A stretch of DNA of 64,000 bases from Pestalotiopsis fici W106-1 (lineage: Eukaryota; Ascomycota; Sordariomycetes; Amphisphaeriales; Sporocadaceae): assembly GCF_000516985.1 (NCBI RefSeq), contig NW_006917095.1, positions 3,061,095-3,125,094 of the forward strand, in the 5' to 3' direction. A program made the translations under genes and the position numbers. This document shows, piece by piece, positions 35,642 through 45,957 of the stretch; position 1 is the first letter of the stretch; every line of letters begins with the position of its first letter. The notes beneath the pieces are model-generated. The model was not told where the DNA came from, did no database searches, and saw nothing but the letters and a program-made list of their open reading frames with translations.

Positions 35642-37168
35642 GGGTGGTATTTGCTGTCCCATTGGGCCTGCTGCTTGATCATGCTCCCAGCACCATGTTT
35701 GTATCGGAATTGTAGAATTGGCGACAGGGGAACCACTTTTGCGACATCCATTTCGATCAAGGGACAAGAAATAGGTTCGCTAAGCCAGTAATTCTGCATT
35801 CAACTAAAGAATGAGACAACTGCGCTCGGGACGCATAGTAAAGGCAGGATAATTGCCTGGATTGGGAGCTGCAATAGCAGAGGAGTGACTGGTGAAATAA
35901 AGTCGACCATATTCGTTTGGAGAGACATGGGTAATTTAGTGCTCAACGTACAATTTCTAAACTTGATGTTCGGTATACACTCATATGGCGTGGGTTTGTC
36001 AGCAACCACATTCCTTCCTGTCTAGAGATGTCTCAATGTTGGTTTCATCATCCATGATTTGTGTGTTGACGTTGTGACTGGCTTTCGGATACATGGAGCC
36101 GTCGCTAGCCAAGTAAAAAGAAGTCTTGGCAAGCTAACTCCCTATTGTCCAAAGAATTGTGACTCGAGTGCTTGGGCTAATAAAGCAGTTTGTGTACGGC
36201 GTGACCGGGACCAATACATCTCCGAGAATTCTTGGCACTTGAAATTACACAGATCATCAATTACACCCAGCTCAGATTCCATATGGTAAGTGGTGCCATG
36301 AATTCACAAACTCGAGCACACCAGCCCTGATTCAAATATACCTCGAACCGGCGCAGGACGGTATGAACATCTGTATTGATTGAGGAGACGGATGTAAAAT
36401 AAAACTAAGAGATAACACGGGCCGTTCTCACAATTGCAATCATAATAAGTGATGGAGCAATACCGATGCTGCTTGCTCACGTTCCTGACACTCTCCAATA
36501 GTATTCCGTCATTTCTCCTTGAAGCAAGCAAAATATTATTCAATGTGCAGAAAGAGAGGTTTGAAGCGGGTGCACTTCTTTTCATAAAAGTCATCGAATC
36601 AATATTGTGCCTTGTTCGAGCACCCAGGTCGCGGGGAGTTGGGGAACGATGTATTTAGGGCTAGCGTGATCTATGAAATCTTTTCTTCTCCCACACATGG
36701 GCCCCTATAGAGGATCCAAGATCTATTGAAATGCCCATCTCAGCTCAGCGGATCCGAATGGCATTCATCAATTGCCTGTTATGCGCGTCCAGGCTTATTC
36801 CAGAAAGCCACTTGGCGCTAAGCATGTCCAAGCACGGGCCAAACTACACCTATGCTGGTTAACCTAGCTGATTTAGCCCCCAGTCTTGGGCTGTAAACGC
36901 TCCAGCTTGCGGGTACGCTAGTCTTGTGGCTGGCTGAAGAACTAACCTACTGAGTTTTGCAATATCCGAAATGAAGAACGATTTTGGGAACGAGTTCTGA
37001 TTGGCCAGTTAGCGCAGTGGGATTGAGAGCCCCAAACCAAGTCGAATATATATATCAACATTGCCATGTCGGCTCGTGGAATCCTTTTGCAAAATTTGAT
37101 GGGCTCGCATCTCACTCATTACACTCTTTTAGTTCACTGCTGCTTTTGCAGGTTACATTCATTTCAAA
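35642..37168. other. Intergenic, no gene recognised
   Basis: 1.5 kb with only short motif-free frames. An A-box-like TTAGCGCAGTGGG at about 37011-37023 has no matching B box, so it is not called as a tRNA. The part next to 37169 is probably the promoter of the Thr-rich secreted protein. Confidence 0.4.
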
Positions 37169-38788
37169 ATGTTGTCGACTGCTGTTACGCTTTCATGCCT
37201 ACTCTCGGCCGCCATGGCCGGCGCTTTGCCCAACAAGCGTCAAGAGTCATCGTCTGTAGTAGGCGTTAGCTGTGTCACTGAAATGGGCTCTACCTCGATC
37301 GCCACTGTCCCTTCTACGACCACGACTATCACGTCCACCAACCAGGTGGTCTTTGAAACAACAACCATTCCCATCACAACCGAGACCCCTGATGCAGTGA
37401 CTGTCACCAGTACCGACTACACAACTGAGACTGAGACCGTCACCGAGACGACAATCACGGACACTTTTTCTACAACCTCGACTGACTTTGTGACCACCAC
37501 TACCACGTCGACTGTTACCGCCACCGAAACAACGACCACTGATGTTTCCACTACAACCACGGTTACTATTTCTAGTAAGCCAAGCGGCACATGGGTAAGT
37601 GAACCCCGATGCTCTCATTTTTTCTGTGTTGTCTCGTGAGCAGGCATTTTCGGATGCTGTGTTCCAAGAGATCAGACTTGGATATAGTGATCAAAAGATC
37701 TACATTAAATTCAATCATCCCGCTGAAGGCCAATTGCTAACACATGTTATTGTAGTATGACATACATGATGTGAGTAGTCAGAAATTGTAAAATGATTTT
37801 TACAAGTCGATATCCTACGGGCTATGGATGTCACCGCCATACAACCCTCAAGATCGTTTAGCATGGACTCGGCATTGATTTGTCACAAACTCTACATGAT
37901 ACACTGACACACTTTTCTCACTAGACTGCTGATGGCTATCCCTCGACTGGTTCCAAGGTCAAGAGATCCAAGTGCAAGCATGACCCAGAGGCTCAATCCT
38001 CCAGCACCCTCCCCAGTGCTTCTGCCGGCATGAGTCTCATCTACAATACTACTCAGCCAACTGCCACATACTCCATCAGCAACTCGAGCACTACAGTCGC
38101 AACCTTTGGTGCCGAGAAGACTATCTCCTGCGGTAGCGACGATACACCCGAGGACAACGGTTTCTACGCCGCCGCAGTCTACTGCTCTACTACCGTCGAG
38201 GTTCTCACCACCTCGACTGTCATTTCCACCGGTGCGGCCATGACCATTACTGCCACGGCTGATACCACCTCCACTACCATTACATCCACCATCACGTCAA
38301 CCTCTACTGTGGTTCCCGACGACGTGTCGACCACCTTGTCATTCTTTGAGACCGCCACCATTACAGAGACCGCCATGGTAACGACGACCGCTACGACCAC
38401 TACCACCAACACCAACGTAGCCACCAGCACGACCAGCGCCTTCTCCATCTGCACCGATTCGGCCAACTTTGTCATGTCGCCCTTTACCAACAATGCCGGC
38501 CGCACTGTAGAGCTCTGGCAATTCACCTCTACCGCTAGCTACACCCTTGCTGTTGGTGACACCAGCTCGCAATATGCGTGCTGCAACTCGTGCGCAGCTC
38601 TCGGCACCGCCTGCGCCTTGTCCTACTTCAACGGCAACGGCTACTGCTACATGCTCAAGCCCGTTGCTGCCTACACCAAGCAGTCCAACTTTCACCTGAT
38701 TGGCTATACTCGCAGCACTCTCACCGGCACCAAGCTTGGTGTTGCCAACGGCGAGGGTGGCTACCTTCTCCAGAACTACTCTGGCTAA
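37169..38788 (+). CDS. Secreted Thr/Ser-rich cell-surface-like protein
   Basis: Modelled exons 37169-37594, 37756-37770 (15-nt microexon) and 37925-38788 sum to 1305 nt, 434 aa. The microexon encodes YDIHD and joins in frame. An N-terminal signal peptide (MLSTAVTLSCLLSAAMAGA) is followed by a Kex2-like KR. Two long Thr/Ser/Val tracts, probably heavily O-glycosylated, flank a central Cys-containing segment with a Lys/Arg-rich KVKRSKCKH. The C-terminal ~110 residues hold seven clustered cysteines (ICTDS, YACCNSCAALGTACAL, GNGYCYML), resembling a PAN/apple-like lectin fold. No GPI signal is seen. Likely a secreted wall or adhesion protein. The splicing of the middle region is less certain: a 49-nt intron ending at 37643 is an alternative but leads to a stop. 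Confidence 0.7.
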
Positions 38789-39487
38789 GTGCTGGTGGGA
38801 AACCTGCTGTGGGAAATGCGGCCACCCATAAGACAGCTTGCGACATCATGGTTGCAACTTGTATGAACCAGGGACAAATAGGCCCGACACATGCATTCGT
38901 CTACCTGGTATGGACCCTGTCTAGGTAGTCTACTTTAATTCTTAATTCTAATTAAAGTGAGCCATTTGCTCGAATCATCTCCTTGTACGTGACTGCACAA
39001 GCGTCTCCAGTAGACGATAAATATTGGTCAATCATTCATTAAACATTTCATAATGAGTGCATCAAAAATCGAAGGCGGAAAGAATTTTGATGCTCAAAAT
39101 TGCTTAAGTGGTCCTATTTTGGTTATTTTCTACAAGGTATTCGCTGCACATTCACCCGGTACGTGTATATATCCCTGTATTTGCCTTAATTGGGAAGCTC
39201 GGTATGGAGCTCCAACTTTTGCAGGTTTGGCCTGGTGGCAATCTGCTTAGTCACCAACAGCTTGTGGACTTTTGTGATCGAGATGAGCACTATTCTAGGT
39301 TGGGTCAGATGACTGGCTCCCAACCAGCACTAGCCAACTCGTCTAGCAAAACCAGACATCAGCTTGTCCAGCATATATATTGAATACCGATATGGACTGG
39401 CACTCGGCACGATTTTAACTCCAGTCTCGAGTATCCGCCTCACGTTCAATTCATTACTATATACCCCATAACGCCACTGCTCCGACA
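38789..39487. other. Intergenic, no gene recognised
   Basis: 699 bp between the Thr-rich gene and the F-box gene. Contains only small motif-free frames; a CTATATA run just upstream of 39488 may be the F-box TATA element. Confidence 0.4.
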
Positions 39488-40345
39488 ATGGCTCAATCTG
39501 AGCAGACGCCGCAGAAAGTTACGGCTGTAGCTAGCGTGTGGGCCATCTCCGAGATCGCCGAAAGCATCTTGGCACGTTTGCCCATGAAAGACCTCCTCTT
39601 AGCTCAGAGAGTTTCCACCAGCTGGAAATACCTGATTAAAAGCTCGCCAGTCTTACAAGAACTTCTTTTTATGCGACCAAGGCAATCGGAAACAGTTCCA
39701 AAGAGTTCATCCAATGGCAAAATCGTCCGCGAATACAACCCGCTCCTCCTTGAGCACATGCCCACATGGTTTTCGAGACCAAAAGGTATATCTTTCCATA
39801 CCGTGGAAAATGCGCCATGGGCCCAAACGGGCTCGAGGCCTGCGTTTCTCTGTCGAGATGCAAGCTGGCGGCATATGCTACTAGCACAACCGCCCTTTAC
39901 CATGTTCGAAAGTGCCCAGCACGTGTATACCAACGACAGCAGTGATTCACTGCTAGTCGGATGCATCGAGTGCCCAGCTGGCGTACGTATGGGACTGGCC
40001 TATGATCAAGCTGTACAACCAGTCCAGGACGGGCTTGCCATCTTTCCCAACCATTTCTACACTCTCATGGACGGGGTTATTGCCCATGATGCCCAAGGAT
40101 TGACTCTACTAGATGGTGGAGAATGGCCAGAAAGACTATTTGGGGGTACCGACAAGTTTACAATTTTCTCCTGGGTTACTTTTAGTAATGTGACGCCAAG
40201 TGAAGAAGCCAGCGAGATGAAGCGGAATCATTTTACCAGCGCAGGATTTGATCCAGTTGAGATTGTCCTTCACAGGATCAAATCGCCGGATGAAATTGTG
40301 CTCTATGGTGTTCCATGGTGGTGCCAAGAGGGTTATTTAATATGA
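39488..40345 (+). CDS. F-box domain protein
   Basis: Single exon, 285 aa, ATG at 39488. An F-box lies at about residues 19-63 (AISEIAESILARLPMKDLLLAQRVSTSWKYLI, split here as a description of one helical unit). The rest has no obvious repeat (no LRR, WD40 or Kelch). F-box proteins bind Skp1 and bring substrates to SCF ubiquitin ligases; many fungal F-box proteins of this short type have unknown targets. An in-frame Cys/Trp-rich ending (WWCQEGYLI) closes the protein. Confidence 0.8.
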   Translation: MAQSEQTPQKVTAVASVWAISEIAESILARLPMKDLLLAQRVSTSWKYLIKSSPVLQELLFMRPRQSETVPKSSSNGKIVREYNPLLLEHMPTWFSRPKGISFHTVENAPWAQTGSRPAFLCRDASWRHMLLAQPPFTMFESAQHVYTNDSSDSLLVGCIECPAGVRMGLAYDQAVQPVQDGLAIFPNHFYTLMDGVIAHDAQGLTLLDGGEWPERLFGGTDKFTIFSWVTFSNVTPSEEASEMKRNHFTSAGFDPVEIVLHRIKSPDEIVLYGVPWWCQEGYLI

Positions 40346-43300
40346 TAAATGATTACAGGTTCGTTAAACCAGTTCCATGGTCTTACAAAACAAATTCTCT
40401 ACTCTTTAATCATATTTTCCGTGTCTCTTTCAGGCCATTTGAAAAATTCTTCATTCAAGTGACATGGTTTTCGGAGGCAATGATGAAATTATATAAGCAT
40501 TAAGATGGTGCCTGTTTCACTGACAAGCTTCAAAGGAAGAGAAATAATCTGTTTACGTATTTGTCCAACTGAATCCGGTCGCTGCAAATTGTCGAGAATC
40601 ACCAAATGGTGCCAAATAGTCTGAGCTCATGCTGTCATTCTGCAGGGTGCAATGCACATTACGATGATAAAAATGCATCACAATTATTTTTGTAAAAAAC
40701 TTTCTTTTGGTTAATGGATTCCCCGATAACTGCTTCCACCCAAGTTGCATTTCAAGCGTCCAAGTACATCAACTTTGACCATGTCTTTGGGACAGTCTCG
40801 GTCGTCAAAAGCCATCTTTGTACGGTAAAGAAGCTTGGACAAGTACTAGATGCATGTAGTCTCGGTGTATTCAAATAAAATAACAATTTCATTCAACCGA
40901 CGCGTCATACATTGCACTATTGTACAGAAGTTGTCTGTGGGTCGTGTAGAATAATCCGAGAAACCTTCGGTAGGCCTGGAAATATTGACTTGAAAGTAAC
41001 CCCCGGCTGTCGGCTACTGCCTCGGTGGCACCCCGGCGCACCATATGAAGAGTATCCGAGATATGGTTGTTGGTAGCTATGTTCAGGCGAGATGACGTGT
41101 GCAATATTACGGCATTCAATAGACGCATTGGGTCGTGGGTCCATATTATGGTGCAGTTCATACTCAGCATGATGAATTCGAGCCACGTCTACCCAGGTAG
41201 TAATAATGAGCATGAGGCACACATTGCTTTTGACACTGTGGACAATCGTAGAGAGGACTCTTGTGGTGGATTATCTCGTCTCCTACGGACTAGTCGCCCG
41301 TGATATTTATTGCTAAATCAAAGGAAAAGGAAGGAGGAACGTGGGATGCGAAGGGGAAAAATGGTTGAGCATTATTATGCCAAGTTTGTATTCGTTATGA
41401 GACAGCAGGAAGGAGAACAGCATATGAAAGCATATTTTCTGGCACAGGAAAACTCATAAATTGTGGAAACTCGTCTGAGAGCTTAGATAGCGCTATTATT
41501 GAATCATTCGCTGGGCAGATCGGTAGCACGCCTTGTTCATTGATTGATAGTAGCTCACTGAACAGGAGGCTGTAAATTAGAGATTCGCGTCTAATCACAT
41601 CTCCCTTGGAGTCCAAGATAATACAGTTGCTCATTTGAATAATTAAGACATTAATTGGCCGCGTTCGAGAATCCCCGCTACCTCAATCTCATTCGAGGGA
41701 ATCAGCGTAAAGTAGCGCAGCCATTTGAAATGCAGCGTTGACAATTTTTATTATGGCATGCTTGAGAGTATCACGTGGGATAAATCGCAGATTAATAAAT
41801 TCAAGTGTAATGCACCAAAATACACAGTGAAATATTTGAAACTACAATCTCCAGTTCCCAGCACAGTATTTTGTTGAGATATTCACGAGATCATCTCGCT
41901 TCTAAGCAATAACCTAAAAGACTGAGAAATCAAAATCGCTCACCAGGGAAATAACTTGCGTACGTTGTATTGAGGTAATCATACTCCAGGCAAGGCACGC
42001 ACTCAACTGCAATAATAAACAGTGTCAATATACAGAGTTCGCAGCCTGGCTTACAACAACTAGCTGGCTTTGCCGTATTTGCCGTCTGGTGCACTAGGCC
42101 CAGGAGGCTAGAATCGAGCCGGCGGGAATCTGAATTTTTAAACAATCCAAGTATCGGCGGAAAATATTGTCCTCATATTAGCCTGGTAAAACATGCGATA
42201 CTCTCAAACTTCATAATTAGTTAGTAGAACACAAGTGACTGTACTGGCTGAACTTGACATATACGTCAGCGTTTGCCAAGCCTCAGTCGGACCATAGGGT
42301 TAGTGCAAGGGCCTTGAGTCTAGCTTAGTTCTAGACCATATCAGGGTGGAAATCACCCACTACCGACAAATACCCGCAACCAACCCTAGTAGCGACTTGC
42401 CAAGGCCGGAATTTCTAGAAGCATGTTTAACCGACGTGTAATTCTTCGATCCAGCATGGGACTATGTTGAGAGATGCCATGCGAGATACACAGTGATTGG
42501 GAATATTGCACTGATGGCTATAAATAAATGCTAATGGGAGCTGTGGGTTCATGCCTTCCCTCCACCCCTATTATTTTTTAATTGCGATAACCAAAAGACG
42601 GCATGGAGTCTTTAAAAAGGCACAATCAGGTATAAAAGAAAGCTATATGCTGTCAGATCGCAGGAATATAGTTACTGCCCAGATTTATGATTCATGAGGT
42701 GTATACCCAAGCCAAGATGTGCAAATTCATAACGGGTACCGGAATGTGGGGTGGAACTTGACCATAGGGGCAGACTAAATCATCAAAGTTTTGGCCGTGG
42801 TTTCATTAACAGTGGCTGGGTAGACCGCCAACCTAGAGGACGGGGACTGCCGGCGCTAGTACCGCTCTGCTCGCAAGAGTCTCGGTAGATGTAGGAATCA
42901 CAGACTTGTGACTGGACAGTCTTTGCTGCGCGGATTTGTTCCGGAATATCCGTATACTTCATTCGTCAAGGCACCCCTGAGCAGCTGAGCAATATTCCGA
43001 CCCAAAGCAGTGGTTCGGTTGTCGCCGGGCTTCCCAACATGTTCTTGATGATCGACAATCTTACTCCATGAAACTATGGCATTCAATGATAGAGTTAACA
43101 ATTTTGGCTACCATGTCCCGCGGTACTGAGCTCCGGAATTGCCATAGACTGCACTGATCGGACTATGCAGGCATGACTCTGGCATCATAACGAAATCCAG
43201 CCTCAGTCCTAACACAGAAAAGGTGCTTCTATTCTCTACTTTATGATCACTTGTTACCATGGAGCATCTATATTCAGCCAAGATATAATGGAGTAGTTGC

Positions 43301-43894
43301 ATATCTATGTATCTACCATGCACCCAAAAGAAATTCGCCGCTAAAATCCAACGCCGCACTTGAGCAGTGATATTGCTCAACATATCAATGCAAAGAAGCT
43401 AAATTTCTGGATCTGGGCTGTGTGTCTTGCTAGTCTCATGAACTGCAAACCTAGGAAAGAAAAGACCCATATTCATGGTACCACTTGGTACAGAACTTCG
43501 CAAATCAACGTGGTTTTGTCAACAAATCTGGTCTCGGCCAGAACTTTATCATTCGATATACCGTGAGAGCTTTGACGGCAAGACTCCAGAGTACGCGTTG
43601 ATAGCTGACGTGGTGGAATAAAAGCGACAATCATGACTTGACTCCATAAGCATTCAAGGATCATACATCCCAATGATATAGACAACGACCAACGCAGGAC
43701 AAAGGTATAAGAAGGCTTGTCATTTCTGTCTATTCTACCTTTTTTCTTTTCTCATCACACACACAATCATTTACTCACCTACTCACTCACTCACTCACTA
43801 CTACTCACAATCACTCAATACTTTCTTCCTTTGTCACTTTATCATTCGTCTTCTCTCTTTCAAGACTCTTCAGTCCATTTTCTCAATACTCAAA
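40346..43894. other. 3.5-kb gene-poor region
   Basis: No gene with family motifs, splice support or convincing codon use. Several 60-100-codon frames occur on both strands; the best is minus 41634-41395 with an ATG, but nothing in it is recognisable. Composition is somewhat AT-rich without the extreme signature of the element at 25-33 kb. Could hold degraded repeats or non-coding RNA, neither of which I can show. Confidence 0.4.
43734..43894 (+). promoter_or_regulatory. Pyrimidine-rich leader with TCAC repeats
   Basis: A CT-rich stretch including tandem TCAC units (about 43772-43800) lies directly before the ATG at 43895. Long pyrimidine tracts around the transcription start are typical of strongly expressed filamentous-fungal genes. 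Confidence 0.45.
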
Positions 43895-44905
43895 ATGCAG
43901 TTCACCCTCGCAACCATTGCTCTTGTCGCCTCTTTGATGGCATCCGAGGCTGCTGCCAAGCCAGTCCTCTTTGCTCGCGACCAGGTCTGCGGCACCACCC
44001 CCGCCGGTACTGGCTCTGCCCAGCCTCTCTCCAGCCCTTCCGTATCCACGGCCGAGGACTGCAAGGAAGCTGGTGAAAAAATCAGCTCCTGCCAGAGTTT
44101 TGCCTTTGGCCTTCCCCCCAATGCCAACACCCCCATCTGCAAGCTCTTCTCCGTCCCTGCCGCTCAGGTTCCTGCTCAGCAGACCAACATTGTCGTCTTT
44201 GATCTTGCCTGCACCAATGTCCCGACCAAGGCTCCCACTACATCCAACCCTGTTGGCCTTCTCCGCCGCTCCCAAACCTGCGGTGCTACTCCGTCCTACT
44301 CTGGCTCAGCCACTCCTCTGTCTTCCCCCAGTGTTGACACTGCCGAGGAATGCAAGGAGGCGGGTGCTGCCGTGAGCTCGTGCCAGAGTTTTGCCTTTGG
44401 TCTTCCTCCTAGCGCCGATGCTCCTGTTTGCAAGCTCTTTTCGGTCCCCGCTTCCCAGGTGCCTTCTCAGGAGACCAACATTGAGGTCTTTGACATTGGC
44501 TGCTCCGACGTCCCCAACACTGAGCCTACCGAGGAGAATCCCGTCGGTCTTGTCGACGACAGCACCTCTTCCACTCAGACCAAGACCACCAATACCGCTA
44601 GCACCACCTCCACCACCAACACCAACAACCAGGACACCTCCAGCTCCAGCTCCAGCAACATGTGCAACACCACCCCCACCGGTTCCACCAGCAACTCCGT
44701 TTCGCCCCTCAAGACCAACACTGCCATCACCTCCGCCGGCGCCTGCCTCACCCTCGGCAAGTCCACCTCGGGATGCAAGTCTGTCGAGTTTGGCAAGGCT
44801 TCCAGCACCGGCGACAACGAGTGCAGACTATTTAGCGTTGCTGCCTCCAACATTCCTGCCCCCACCAGCGGCCAGTCTTTTGTTGTCTACGACATTAGCT
44901 GCTAA
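43895..44905 (+). CDS. Secreted protein with three five-cysteine modules
   Basis: Single exon, 336 aa. A signal peptide (about residues 1-21, MQFTLATIALVASLMASEAAA) is followed by three copies of a ~75-80-residue module, each with five cysteines. Module 1 spans residues 32-106 (Cys 32, 56, 66, 82, 106). Module 2 spans 129-203 with identical spacing. Module 3 spans 257-336 with slightly longer spacing and more divergence. Modules 1 and 2 share CQSFAFGLPP and CKLFSVPA cores. A dibasic RR lies between modules 1 and 2, and a Thr/Ser/Asn linker (about 220-255) precedes module 3. The pattern resembles fungal apple/PAN-like extracellular domains, often carbohydrate- or protein-binding. Exact function unknown. 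Confidence 0.82.
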   Translation: MQFTLATIALVASLMASEAAAKPVLFARDQVCGTTPAGTGSAQPLSSPSVSTAEDCKEAGEKISSCQSFAFGLPPNANTPICKLFSVPAAQVPAQQTNIVVFDLACTNVPTKAPTTSNPVGLLRRSQTCGATPSYSGSATPLSSPSVDTAEECKEAGAAVSSCQSFAFGLPPSADAPVCKLFSVPASQVPSQETNIEVFDIGCSDVPNTEPTEENPVGLVDDSTSSTQTKTTNTASTTSTTNTNNQDTSSSSSSNMCNTTPTGSTSNSVSPLKTNTAITSAGACLTLGKSTSGCKSVEFGKASSTGDNECRLFSVAASNIPAPTSGQSFVVYDISC

Positions 44906-45957
44906 ATTTCCCGCCACCTTTTCAGGACGTCACTTGACATTGGTTGAACACTCGACAAAGTCACTGGGGAGATGGAGTCAAGAACTGAATCATAATTACG
45001 GCAACATGTGACGACATGGTGCCTTGACTCTACTAAAATTCAACTCATTTGCTTTCTACATTTCCTTTTTGTTTGCATATAGACTACTTGGATCGGATTT
45101 ATCCAGTTGCATAGATTTCACGGCCAAAGATGATTTTCTGCGGTCTTTCATAGAAAAAAGCCTTTTCCCATTTGCGCAGATGGAGTACATAGGTACTTGA
45201 ATATATTACTATTCATCGACATTTCATTGCATACCACTCGTGAAAGGAAATGTGCGAATTATACAACGGCTTTTGTACCTGGGTTTCGTAGCAACCAAAC
45301 CCTTCCAAAGACAAATGCAAAGCATATTGCACATAAATGATGGTTCTCGGCATGGAGATGTCCAAGACTGGCGGTTTTGGGATCAGAATATGGCAGGCCC
45401 TGTGCTAAATTAAGCGCCAGAATTAGTCTTCACATACAATAACTGCGCAAAGATCTTCCTACACTAGGAAGTTCAAATTGTTGAATTAAGGGGAGCCAAT
45501 AAAATTGGCCATATGTTTATTCTTCACGCTTAGTTGATTCTTAATTGTCTAAAGTGAACTCATCCTTTTAGAGTATATATTGCTCAGCACCCCAGGAGTA
45601 TGGAGTTTTTTTTTGTTTTTTTTTCCCCAACTTCTACTATCTTTGAACACAAAGTTTTTCGCGGAGCAGAAACCACTACGCTCGTTGTCAGCAGCCGAGC
45701 AAAAGATATTGACCTTTTTATTCAGGTCACCACTTCACTCAAGCCATGTCTAGCAGTTCTGAGCTCAGCTATTAAAATCATTAATTGACATTATTATCAG
45801 GAATTGATGGGAATCTTCTTTTGCATTAGACGTCTGGTGAATAGGGATATGAGACGTGATCTGCAACGAGTTGCTCTTGGCATGCTGTCTGCCACGTGAT
45901 CCGTTTGGACAACAACTCATTTGGCCATTTGATAAGCCGAAAAACGAGAGTACCAAG
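44906..45957. other. Intergenic, contains a dispersed repeat copy
   Basis: No gene recognised. Holds the first copy of the repeat annotated at 45177-45331. Confidence 0.4.
45177..45331 (+). repeat. Dispersed direct repeat, copy A
   Basis: Starts GCAGATGGAGTACATAGGTA-like and ends with AGCATATTGCA. It shares long identical blocks with 54263-54441, including a 32-bp start block and a block of more than 20 bp around CAACCAAACCCTTCCAAAG. It may be a fragment of an old transposon or LTR. Confidence 0.7.

Noticed and set aside
37005..37030. tRNA-like A-box (TTAGCGCAGTGGG)
   Set aside because: No B box, T arm or matching acceptor stem within 100 bp downstream; at best a tRNA-derived fragment.
41395..41634. 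79-codon minus-strand frame with an ATG
   Set aside because: Plausible codon use but no motif, no homology recognised and isolated in a gene-poor stretch.
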